Notes under the pieces: model-generated
Told to the model about the DNA's origin: nothing
Database searches by the model: none
Seen by the model: the letters and a program-made list of their open reading frames with translations, nothing else
Assembly: GCF_003112535.1 (NCBI RefSeq)
Contig: NZ_BEWA01000006.1
Location: forward strand, 240,285-304,284
From: Streptomyces rishiriensis
GTDB lineage: Bacteria > Actinomycetota > Actinomycetes > Streptomycetales > Streptomycetaceae
Length of the DNA: 64,000 bases
Direction of reading: 5' to 3'
In this document: positions 37,781 through 45,868 of the stretch, piece after piece
Position numbering within the stretch: position 1 is the first letter of the stretch
Layout: every line of letters starts with the position of its first letter
Made by a program: the position numbers and the translations under genes

Positions 37781-38141
37781 GCACCCAGACTCCCAGCAGA
37801 TCCCTGGACAGGGAGAGCCCAAGCGGCCATGGCGGTCGTCCGATGCGGAATCCACGTCGCCGACGGCACGACCACCGCGAGGGAAACGCCTGCCGCGAGG
37901 ACGATGCCTGCCGTGAGGGAGCCGAGCCGGCAGTCGGCAGTCGGCACTTGGCGCTCGGCGGGCGACATGCGTCGCGCGGCACTCAGCCGACGGACCGGCC
38001 GCGGTGACGTGAGCCCCTCCTGGTGCCGCCTTCGGGCCCCGCGGGCAACCTGGGCAGAGAACGGTTTCTGAATGGGCGTCATGGGCCCGTCGCGCCGGGG
38101 TAAACGAGAGCGGACAGGCACCCCCGACGAAGGAGGCTCCG

Positions 38142-38342
38142 ATGCCCCTCACTTTCCGCAAGAGTTTCCGCATCCTCCCCGGCGTGCGGCTCAACATCAA
38201 CCGGCACTCGTGGTCGATCACCACCGGCGGCGGGCAGCACGGCCCCCGTCACACGCACAGCAGCACAGGACGTCGTACGACATCGATGGATTTGCCGGGA
38301 CCTTTCGGGTGGCGTCGTACGAGTAAGGCCAAGCGCCGTTGA
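38142..38342 (+). CDS. DUF4236 small protein
   Basis: A 66-aa protein starting 'FRKSFRILPGVRLNINRHSWSITTGG', the DUF4236 signature, with a basic C-terminus. Function unknown. ATG at 38142 is preceded by GGAGG at 5 nt. It lies in the XRE-MurA promoter neighbourhood on the same strand. Confidence 0.8.
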   Translation: MPLTFRKSFRILPGVRLNINRHSWSITTGGGQHGPRHTHSSTGRRTTSMDLPGPFGWRRTSKAKRR

Positions 38343-38379
38343 CGAGCTGTCACCCGAACGGACCCCCCGACGAGGCGAC

Positions 38380-38398
38380 ATCTCATATCTGAGATAAC
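38380..38398. promoter_or_regulatory. Operator-like palindrome at the XRE-MurA start
   Basis: ATCTCATATCTGAGATAAC: ATCTCA and TGAGAT arms flank TATC, ending 13 bp before the ATG at 38408. It repeats the layout ATCTC-N6-GAGATAAC seen upstream of acnA. Binding by the XRE domain of the encoded protein (autoregulation) is a natural guess. Confidence 0.6.
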
Positions 38399-38407
38399 CT
38401 CAGCCTC

Positions 38408-39937
38408 ATGGCAGACGACTACCTCGTACGCATCGGCAAGCTCATCCGTGACGCCCGTCAGCACCGAGGCTGGACACAGGCACAGCTGGCCGAAGCGCTC
38501 GGAACCAGCCAGAGCGCCGTCAACCGCATCGAGCGGGGCAATCAAAACATCAGCCTTGAGATGATCGCTCGAATCGGTGAAGCCCTGGACAGTGAGATCG
38601 TCTCTCTGGGCTACGCGGGCCCCATGCACCTGCGTGTCGTGGGCGGCCGTCGGCTGTCCGGCGCGATCGACGTGAAGACCAGCAAGAACGCGTGTGTGGC
38701 CCTGCTGTGCGCCTCGCTGCTCAACCGGGGGCGCACAGTGCTGCGCCGGGTCGCCCGGATCGAGGAGGTCTACCGCCTGCTCGAGGTCCTCAACTCCATC
38801 GGTGTGCGGACACGGTGGATCAACGACGGCGTCGACCTGGAGATCGTGCCGCCGGCCGAGCTGGACATGGCGGCCATCGACGCCGAGGCCGCCGTGCGCA
38901 CCCGTTCCATCATCATGTTCCTCGGCCCGCTGCTGCACCGCATGGACACCTTCAAGCTGCCGTACGCCGGCGGCTGCGACCTCGGCACGCGGACCATCGA
39001 GCCGCACATGATCGCACTGCGTCGGTTCGGGCTGGAGGTCGCGGCGACGGAGGGGCAGTATCACGCCGTCGTCGACCGCGCCGTCCGCCCGGACCGGCCG
39101 ATCGTGCTGACCGAGCGCGGGGACACGGTCACCGAGAACGCGCTGCTGGCGGCCGCGCGGTACGACGGCGTAACCGTTATCCGCAACGCTTCTTCGAACT
39201 ACATGGTTCAGGATCTCTGTTTCTTCCTGGAGGCGCTCGGCGTCAGGGTCGAGGGGATCGGCACCACGACGCTCACCGTGCACGGTGTGGCGAACATCGA
39301 CATCGACGTGGACTACTCCCCCTCCGAGGACCCGGTCGAGGCGATGAGCCTGCTGGCCGCCGCCGTCGTCACGGAGTCGGAGCTGACGGTGCGCCGGGTG
39401 CCGATCGAGTTCCTGGAGATCGAGCTCGCGGTCCTGGAGGAGATGGGCCTCGACCACGACAGGACGCCGGAGTATCCGGCCGACAACGGCCGCACGCGGC
39501 TGGTGGACCTCACGGTCCGGCCCTCCAAGCTGGAGGCGCCGATCGACAAGATCCACCCGATGCCGTTCCCCGGCCTGAACATCGACAACGTCCCCTTCTT
39601 CGCCGCCATCGCGGCCGTCGCCCAGGGCAAGACCCTCATCCACGACTGGGTCTACGACAACCGCGCGATCTATCTGACGGACCTCAACAGGCTCGGCGGG
39701 CGGCTCCAACTCCTCGACCCGCACCGGGTTTTGGTGGAGGGACCGACCCGCTGGCGGGCCGCCGAGATGATGTGCCCGCCGGCCCTGCGCCCTGCGGTGG
39801 TCGTGCTGCTGGCGATGATGGCGGCGGAGGGCACGTCGGTGTTGCGCAACGTGTACGTGATCAACCGCGGTTACGAGGATCTGGCCGAGCGGCTGAACTC
39901 GATCGGGGCGCAGATCGAGATCTTCAGGGATATCTGA
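38408..39937 (+). CDS. murA: UDP-N-acetylglucosamine 1-carboxyvinyltransferase with N-terminal XRE helix-turn-helix
   Basis: A 509-aa fusion. Residues 1-65 form an XRE/Cro HTH (QLAEALGTSQSAVNRIERG); the rest is a MurA/EPSP-synthase fold. MurA adds enolpyruvate to UDP-GlcNAc, the first committed step of peptidoglycan synthesis. Active residues are present: K93-N94 in 'KTSKNACV' and Cys190 in 'YAGGCDLGTR', the phosphomycin target position. A second, canonical murA usually exists elsewhere in Streptomyces, so this may be a regulatory or backup paralogue. There is no clear ribosome site before ATG 38408; the message may have a very short leader. Confidence 0.92.
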   Translation: MADDYLVRIGKLIRDARQHRGWTQAQLAEALGTSQSAVNRIERGNQNISLEMIARIGEALDSEIVSLGYAGPMHLRVVGGRRLSGAIDVKTSKNACVALLCASLLNRGRTVLRRVARIEEVYRLLEVLNSIGVRTRWINDGVDLEIVPPAELDMAAIDAEAAVRTRSIIMFLGPLLHRMDTFKLPYAGGCDLGTRTIEPHMIALRRFGLEVAATEGQYHAVVDRAVRPDRPIVLTERGDTVTENALLAAARYDGVTVIRNASSNYMVQDLCFFLEALGVRVEGIGTTTLTVHGVANIDIDVDYSPSEDPVEAMSLLAAAVVTESELTVRRVPIEFLEIELAVLEEMGLDHDRTPEYPADNGRTRLVDLTVRPSKLEAPIDKIHPMPFPGLNIDNVPFFAAIAAVAQGKTLIHDWVYDNRAIYLTDLNRLGGRLQLLDPHRVLVEGPTRWRAAEMMCPPALRPAVVVLLAMMAAEGTSVLRNVYVINRGYEDLAERLNSIGAQIEIFRDI

Positions 39938-39954
39938 CGGCCCCTCCTGGCCGA

Positions 39955-40008
39955 GCCGCCGTCCCCCCTCGACCTGCGCGAAACGCCCTACGAGGGGGAC
40001 GCGGCGGC
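39955..40008 (+). terminator. Stem-loop after XRE-MurA
   Basis: CGTCCCCCCTCG (39960-39971) pairs with CGAGGGGGACG (39991-40001) with one bulged C, and flanking G/C bases extend the stem. It begins about 20 bp after the murA stop. Confidence 0.6.
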
Positions 40009-40335
40009 ATCGCGGCGACTGCCGCGGGACTGCGGGGCTGCGGAACTCGTCCGAGTGTGCCGCCCTGGCCTGTTCGCCGTGCGGTCGGTCCGCCCCAGGC
40101 CGCGCGCCCTGTCCCTGTGTCAGCGTGGCGTACTGCGCCCTCCTCCGCCAGTTGCCGGGCCTTGGAGAGGCCCCCCGCTCCCCCCGCCGGCCCCGAGCTG
40201 ACCGCTCGGCGGCGGGGCGGCCGCATCGCCGTCCCGCCGCCGCGGCCGATCACGTGCCGGCCAGGTCCGACCGGACCCTGACCAGACCTTGATCGACGCC
40301 AGGTCGGACCCCGATCGGACCCTTGCCGGCCCCTG

Positions 40336-41029
<694 letters not shown>

Positions 41030-41130
41030 TCACGCTTCCGGGCGGTCTCTGGCGATTCCTCCCGGCCGGGCGCATGGTCTAACCACAGGGGCCGGCCGGA
41101 CGGCCGATCCCGTCGACGTGGAGGTGCGAA

Positions 41131-41343
41131 ATGTGTTCCCACCTGTTTCCCGGCGCTTCTGTCCACGCCCGGCCCTCCGCCGACGCCCGCCCCGGGCATG
41201 TCGTCGCCGCCCACCCCGAGCAGGGGTGGAACCTGCTGTGCGACGGCACGATCGTCTTCGACGACTCGGGTGAGCTGCTGCCCGACGGCCGGGTCGTGGA
41301 CCCGCACCGGGTGACCGCGGAGCTCCTGGCAGTGGCGGCCTGA
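41131..41343 (+). CDS. DUF5999 small protein
   Basis: A 70-aa protein of the Streptomyces DUF5999 family: N-terminal MCSHLFPGAS, then 'VVAAHPEQGWNLLCDGTIVFDDSGELLPDGRVV'. The Cys/His N-terminus suggests metal binding. Function unknown. It is a monocistronic gene. Confidence 0.85.
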   Translation: MCSHLFPGASVHARPSADARPGHVVAAHPEQGWNLLCDGTIVFDDSGELLPDGRVVDPHRVTAELLAVAA

Positions 41344-41368
41344 CCCGACGGCCCTCCCCTCGCGCGAG

Positions 41369-41788
41369 TCAGTGCGCGGTGGACGGCGGCGAGCCCAGCA
41401 CGGCGATCCCGTCGAGCTCGACGAGCGCCCGTTCGTCCCAGAGCCGCACGACTTCGACGACGGCCATGGCCGGATAGTCCCGGCCTGCCAAGTCGCGCCA
41501 GATCCGCCCGAGTCGGGGCGCGTGCGCGCGGTAGTCGGCGACGTCAGTGGCGTGGACGGTGACCCGGGCGAGGTCGGCCGGAGCGCCGCCGCAGCGACGC
41601 AGCGCCGTGAGGAGATTGCCCAGGGCCCGCTCGAACTGCTCCGGGAGCCCCTCACCGACGATCTTCCCCTCGGCGTCGAGCGCGGTCTGCCCGGCCAGGA
41701 AGACGATGCGCTCGCCGGTGGCGACGACGGCGTGCGAGAAGCCGGTGGGCGGGGAGAGTTCGGACGGGTTGACGCGCTCGGCGCTCAC
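41369..41788 (-). CDS. ridA: RidA-family enamine/imine deaminase (internal start)
   Basis: A 139-aa RidA/YjgF domain. The GTG at 41788 has its own AGGAGG 4 nt upstream, so RidA can be made separately from the dehydrogenase fusion. RidA proteins hydrolyse reactive enamines/imines to ketones and ammonia. That fits this cluster, where reduced 2-aminobenzoyl-CoA would give a cyclic enamine. The usual active-site Arg region is present as 'ADLARVTVHATDV'. Confidence 0.65.
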   Translation of the reverse strand: MSAERVNPSELSPPTGFSHAVVATGERIVFLAGQTALDAEGKIVGEGLPEQFERALGNLLTALRRCGGAPADLARVTVHATDVADYRAHAPRLGRIWRDLAGRDYPAMAVVEVVRLWDERALVELDGIAVLGSPPSTAH

Positions 41789-43084
41789 TTGGCCTCCTGA
41801 TCGAGTCCACGACTGGTACGGCCTGTTCGACGGCCCCGGCCCGTCGGCCCGTCCCGCGCCGGTCGACCGCTTGCGTCCACTTGCGTCGACTTGCATCCGC
41901 TCGGCGTACAACTCCCGGGCGATGATGTCACGTTGGACTTCACTCGCCCCCTCGTAGATGCGTGGTGCGCGAACCTCGCGGTAGAGGTGTTCGAGCAGAT
42001 GGCCGCGGCGCAGCGCCCGTGCGCCGTGGAGCTGGACGGCGGCGTCGACGACGTACTGCGCTGTCTCCGTGGCGAGCAGCTTGGCCATCGCGACCCGTTT
42101 GCGGACGTCCGGTTCCCCGGCGTCGTACGCCGTCGCCGCGGCGTGGACCATCAGACGGGCGGCTTCCGTGCGCAGGGACATCTCGGCGACCTGGTGGGCG
42201 ACCGCCTGAAGGTCCATCAGCTTGCCGCCGAACGCGTCCCGTCGGGCGGTGTGGGCGAGGGCGGCGTCGAGGGCGGCGCAGGCCATCCCGACGGCGAAGG
42301 CGCCGACGCTGGCGCGGAACAGGTCGAGGGTGCCCATGGCCACCCGGAAGCCGCGGTCCGGCTCGCCGAGGACGTCGTCCGCGGTGACGGGGACGGCGTC
42401 GAAGCGGAGAGCGCCGATGGGGTGCGGGGAGAGCATGTCGAGTGCGGAGCCGGTGAGGCCCGGGCGGTCGGCGGGAACAAGGAAAGCGGTTACACCACGG
42501 GCTCCGGCTCCCGGTGTCGTCCGGGCGAAAACGGTGTAGAAATCGGCTTCTGGAGCGTTGGAGATCCAGCATTTCTCACCGGTGAGGCGCCAGCCTCCGG
42601 CCCCGCTCCCGCCCTTCGCCCCGCTCCCGGCCTTCGCTCCGCTCTCTGTACCGCCCCTCGCTCCGCCTGCTCCTGCGTCCCGCTCCGCGGCCAGCGACAG
42701 CGCAGCGGCGTCCGAGCCCGCGCCCGGCTCGCTCAGGGCGAACGCGGCCACCGCGGTGCCGTCGGCGACGTGGGGCAGCCAGCGCCGCCGTTGGGCGGGA
42801 GTGCCATGGGCATGGACGGGATGCGCGCCCAGTCCCTGCAACGCGAGCGCGGTCTCCGCCTCCGTGCAGGCATGGGCGAGGGATTCACGCATCAGGCAGA
42901 GGTCGACGGCGCCGGAGGTGAACAGCCGTGACAGCAGGCCGAGTCGGCCGAGCTCCGCGACGAGCGGGCGGTTGACGCGGCCCGGCTCGCCCTTCTCGGC
43001 CAGGGGGCGCAACCGCTCGGCGGCCAGGGTGCGCAGTTCGGCGCACCAGGCGGTCTGTTCCGGTTCGAGTGCGAATGCGGGCAT
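41369..43084 (-). CDS. Acyl-CoA dehydrogenase read through into RidA (571-aa fusion frame)
   Basis: Residues 1-400 are an acyl-CoA dehydrogenase (FAD enzyme; 'FALSEPGAGSDAAA', 'KCWISNA', 'IYEGASEVQRDIIARELY'); residues 433-571 are RidA. No stop separates them. An unusual Gly/Ala/Ser/Lys-rich insert (about 150-180) interrupts the middle domain. The frame crosses three 10-bp repeats at 41871-41900; removing one would send the dehydrogenase into 'SRGLDQEAK' and a TGA that overlaps the RidA GTG. In this locus it probably oxidises an alicyclic CoA intermediate of anthranilate breakdown. ATG at 43084 has AGGGG at 7 nt. Confidence 0.75.
   Translation of the reverse strand: MPAFALEPEQTAWCAELRTLAAERLRPLAEKGEPGRVNRPLVAELGRLGLLSRLFTSGAVDLCLMRESLAHACTEAETALALQGLGAHPVHAHGTPAQRRRWLPHVADGTAVAAFALSEPGAGSDAAALSLAAERDAGAGGARGGTESGAKAGSGAKGGSGAGGWRLTGEKCWISNAPEADFYTVFARTTPGAGARGVTAFLVPADRPGLTGSALDMLSPHPIGALRFDAVPVTADDVLGEPDRGFRVAMGTLDLFRASVGAFAVGMACAALDAALAHTARRDAFGGKLMDLQAVAHQVAEMSLRTEAARLMVHAAATAYDAGEPDVRKRVAMAKLLATETAQYVVDAAVQLHGARALRRGHLLEHLYREVRAPRIYEGASEVQRDIIARELYAERMQVDASGRKRSTGAGRADGPGPSNRPYQSWTRSGGQVSAERVNPSELSPPTGFSHAVVATGERIVFLAGQTALDAEGKIVGEGLPEQFERALGNLLTALRRCGGAPADLARVTVHATDVADYRAHAPRLGRIWRDLAGRDYPAMAVVEVVRLWDERALVELDGIAVLGSPPSTAH
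41871..41900. repeat. Three 10-bp tandem repeats at the dehydrogenase-RidA junction
   Basis: TTGCGTCCAC, TTGCGTCGAC and TTGCATCCGC run head to tail. Because 10 is not a multiple of three, gain or loss of one copy changes whether the two proteins are fused. Confidence 0.85.
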
Positions 43085-43104
43085 AGCCGGTCCCCTCTCC
43101 CACA

Positions 43105-43145
43105 TCGGCTGTCCGGGCTGTTCGGGCTGTTCGGGCTGTTCGGGC
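43105..43145. repeat. 9-bp tandem repeat upstream of the dehydrogenase gene
   Basis: About four copies of GGGCTGTTC lie 20-60 bp upstream of the dehydrogenase start, in the divergent region with the CoA ligase gene. Confidence 0.7.
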
Positions 43146-43214
43146 GGTCCTGGTTGTCCTGCGTCGTCCGGTCCCACGGCCTTTCCTGATGGCCGGGCAC
43201 GGCTCCCCTCGACG

Positions 43215-43252
43215 GTATCGCGTACGGTTGACTGCCGTCACCAACGCGATAC
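43215..43252. promoter_or_regulatory. Bipartite operator in the dehydrogenase/CoA-ligase divergent region
   Basis: GTATCGCGT (43215-43223) and ACGCGATAC (43244-43252) form a perfect 9-bp inverted repeat around TGACTGCCGTCA (43229-43240). The elements TATC, TGACTGCCGTCA and ACGCGATA recur in the same order upstream of the enoyl-CoA hydratase gene. The nearby PaaX-type regulator is the obvious candidate. Confidence 0.65.
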
Positions 43253-43332
43253 GCTCCTTGCACGACCCCTCATGACGAAGCCCTCCCGGGCAGCCCGGCC
43301 GGAAGTCCATCCAGGCAAGGGGACGAACGCTG

Positions 43333-44937
43333 ATGAACGTCTCGGCCCATGTCGACACCTTCGCGCGCGACCGCCTTCCGCCGCCCGACCAGTGGCCCGA
43401 GCTGTGTTTCGATCTGCCCGAGCTGCACTACCCCGACCGGTTGAACTGCGCCGCCGAACTGCTCGCCCACACGGCGTCGGACCGGGTGGCGTTCCGCACC
43501 CCGTCGGGGCCCTGCTGGACGTACGGGGAGTTACGCGCCCGCGTCGACCGGATCGCGCATCTGCTCAGCGGCGATCTCGGAGTGATTCCCGGAAACCGCG
43601 TACTGCTGCGCGGCCCCACCACGCCCTGGCTGGCGGCCTGCTGGCTGGCCGTGCTGAAGGCGGGGGCGGTCGCGGTGACCGTGCTGGCTCAGCAACGGCC
43701 GTACGAGCTGCGCACCCTGTGCGAGATCGCCCAGGTGGAGCACGCGCTGTGCGACGTCAGGGCCGTGGACGACCTCGCCAGGGCGGAGATACCCGGACTG
43801 CGGATCACGACGTACGGCGGGGACTCCCCCGGTGATCTGCTGAACCGGCCTGCGCCGACCGAGCCGTACAGAGCCGTCGAAACCGCTTGCGACGACGTTG
43901 CGCTGATCGCGTTCACCTCCGGCACCACCGGACGCCCCAAGGGCTGTCTGCACTTCCACCGGGATGTGCTGGCGATCGCCGACACCTTCTCGCAACACGT
44001 GCTGAAACCGCTTCCCGACGATGTCTTCGCCGGCAGCCCGCCGCTCGGCTTCACCTTCGGTCTCGGCGGGCTCGTCGTCTTTCCGCTGCGGGCCGGCGCC
44101 AGTGCGCTGCTGCTCGAACAGGCCGGGCCCGGGCAGCTGTTGCCGGCGATCGCCGAACACGGGGTGAGCGTGCTGTTCACCGCCCCCACGGCCTACCGCG
44201 CGATGCTGGAGGAACCCGGCGGGCACGATCTGTCGTCGCTGCGGCGCTGTGTCTCGGCCGGTGAGAACCTGCCCGCCGCGACCTGGCGGGCCTGGCACCA
44301 GCGGACCGGTCTGCGGCTGATCAACGGCATAGGCGCCACCGAGTTGCTGCACATCTTCATCTCCGCGGCCGACGACGACGTCCGGCCCGGCAGGACCGGC
44401 GTCCCGGTGCCGGGCTGGCGGGCGCGCGTACAGGACGCGGGCGGCGCGCCCCTGCCCGACGGCGAGCCCGGACTGCTCGCCGTGCGCGGCCCGGTCGGCT
44501 GCCGTTATCTCGCCGATCCGCGGCAACGGCAGTACGTGCGCGACGGCTGGAACGTCACCGGAGACACCTACGTCCGTGAGCCCGACGGCTATTTCCGGTA
44601 CGTCGCCCGCGCCGACGACATGATCATCTCGGCCGGGTACAACATCGCGGGGCCCGAGGTGGAGGAGGCGCTGCTGCGTCACCCGGACGTGGTCGAGACG
44701 GCGGTGGTGGGGCGGCCCGACGAACGCCGGGGCCAGGTGGTCGTCGCGTTCGCCGTGCTGCGCGAGGGCGCCCGGCGCGACACAGAGGCGCTGCGCGCGT
44801 TTCTCAAGGAGGAGCTGGCGCCGTACAAGTGTCCGCGCGAGTTCGTCCTGCTGGACGCGCTGCCGCGTACCGCTACCGGAAAACTGCAGAGATTCCGGTT
44901 GCGCGCAAGCGGTTGCACCGATGGTGACCAGCAGTGA
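43333..44937 (+). CDS. Acyl-CoA synthetase, probable 2-aminobenzoate-CoA ligase
   Basis: A 534-aa AMP-forming ligase of the benzoate-CoA-ligase group. The P-loop 'FTSGTTGRPKGCLHF' is near 195, 'INGIGATELLHIF' follows, then 'GWNVTGDTYVREPDGYFRYVARADDMI' and the catalytic Lys in 'RTATGKLQRF'. It would activate an aromatic acid to its CoA thioester. Neighbours (a 2-aminobenzoyl-CoA monooxygenase/reductase-type enzyme and RidA) make anthranilate the best guess; salicylate is the alternative. ATG at 43333. Confidence 0.82.
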   Translation: MNVSAHVDTFARDRLPPPDQWPELCFDLPELHYPDRLNCAAELLAHTASDRVAFRTPSGPCWTYGELRARVDRIAHLLSGDLGVIPGNRVLLRGPTTPWLAACWLAVLKAGAVAVTVLAQQRPYELRTLCEIAQVEHALCDVRAVDDLARAEIPGLRITTYGGDSPGDLLNRPAPTEPYRAVETACDDVALIAFTSGTTGRPKGCLHFHRDVLAIADTFSQHVLKPLPDDVFAGSPPLGFTFGLGGLVVFPLRAGASALLLEQAGPGQLLPAIAEHGVSVLFTAPTAYRAMLEEPGGHDLSSLRRCVSAGENLPAATWRAWHQRTGLRLINGIGATELLHIFISAADDDVRPGRTGVPVPGWRARVQDAGGAPLPDGEPGLLAVRGPVGCRYLADPRQRQYVRDGWNVTGDTYVREPDGYFRYVARADDMIISAGYNIAGPEVEEALLRHPDVVETAVVGRPDERRGQVVVAFAVLREGARRDTEALRAFLKEELAPYKCPREFVLLDALPRTATGKLQRFRLRASGCTDGDQQ

Positions 44938-44952
44938 TGCCGAAGACCTAAG

Positions 44953-45765
44953 ATGATCAACGTGTCCGACCAGCCCGCTCCCCGGTCTCTCATCGTCACG
45001 CTCTACGGCGCGTACGGACGCTTCGCCTCGGGCCCGGTGCCCGTCGCCGAGCTGATCCGGCTGCTCGCCGCGGTCGGCGTCGACGCGCCCTCCGTGCGTT
45101 CCTCGGTGTCCCGGCTGAAACGGCGCGGTCTGCTGTTGCCGGCCCGTACCGCGCAGGGTGCGGCCGGCTACGAGCTCTCGCATGAGGCACGGCAGCTGCT
45201 CGACGACGGGGACCGGCGCATCTACGCCACCGCGCCTCCCGCGGACGAGGGCTGGGTCCTGGCAGTGTTCTCCGTGCCGGAGTCGGAGCGGCAGAAGCGG
45301 CATGTGCTGCGGTCACGGTTGGCGGGGCTGGGCTTCGGCACGGCCGCCCCCGGGGTGTGGATCGCCCCGGCTCGGCTGCACGAGGAGACACGGCACACGC
45401 TTGAGCGGCTGCGCCTGGACGCGTACGTCGATCTCTTCCGCGGCGAGCATCTCGGTTTCGCGCCGACCCTGGAGGCGGTCGGCCGCTGGTGGGACCTGGC
45501 GGCCATCGCCAAGGAGCACGAGGCTTTCCTCGACCGTCATGCGCGGGTGCTGGATGCCTGGCGGCATCGGCCGGACACCCCGCCGGAGGAGGCCTACCGC
45601 GACTACCTCCTCGCCCTGGACGCCTGGCGCCATCTGCCGTACGTGGACCCGGGCCTGCCCGCGCGGCTGCTGCCGCACGACTGGCCGGGGACGCGTTCGG
45701 CGGCCGTGTTCCAGGGGCTGCACGAACGGCTGCGGGACGCGGGGGCGCAGTTCACCGGCGTGTGA
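44953..45765 (+). CDS. paaX: PaaX-family transcriptional regulator
   Basis: A 270-aa regulator. The N-terminal winged helix ('LIVTLYGAYGRF...SVRSSVSRLKRRGLLLPAR') and the central/C-terminal PaaX domains ('GWVLAVFSVPESERQKRHVLRSRLAGLGFG', 'LRLDAYVDLFRGEH') are clear. PaaX proteins repress aromatic-CoA pathways and are released by the aryl-CoA. It lies 15 bp after the ligase gene. ATG 44953 and GTG 44962 are both possible; neither has a strong ribosome site. Confidence 0.9.
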   Translation: MINVSDQPAPRSLIVTLYGAYGRFASGPVPVAELIRLLAAVGVDAPSVRSSVSRLKRRGLLLPARTAQGAAGYELSHEARQLLDDGDRRIYATAPPADEGWVLAVFSVPESERQKRHVLRSRLAGLGFGTAAPGVWIAPARLHEETRHTLERLRLDAYVDLFRGEHLGFAPTLEAVGRWWDLAAIAKEHEAFLDRHARVLDAWRHRPDTPPEEAYRDYLLALDAWRHLPYVDPGLPARLLPHDWPGTRSAAVFQGLHERLRDAGAQFTGV

Positions 45766-45868
45766 GCCCACCCCCGGCCGCCGCTCCGCGCGGACCGCCA
45801 GGCGCCCCTGTCGCACCCGTCGCCCCTGTCGCCCCCGTCACGCCTGTCGCCCCATCCCCGACTGCTCG

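Noticed and set aside
41369..43084. Treating the dehydrogenase-RidA frame as an ancient, functional gene fusion
   Set aside because: RidA keeps its own AGGAGG and GTG with a TGA overlapping it in the next frame, which points to recently joined separate genes.
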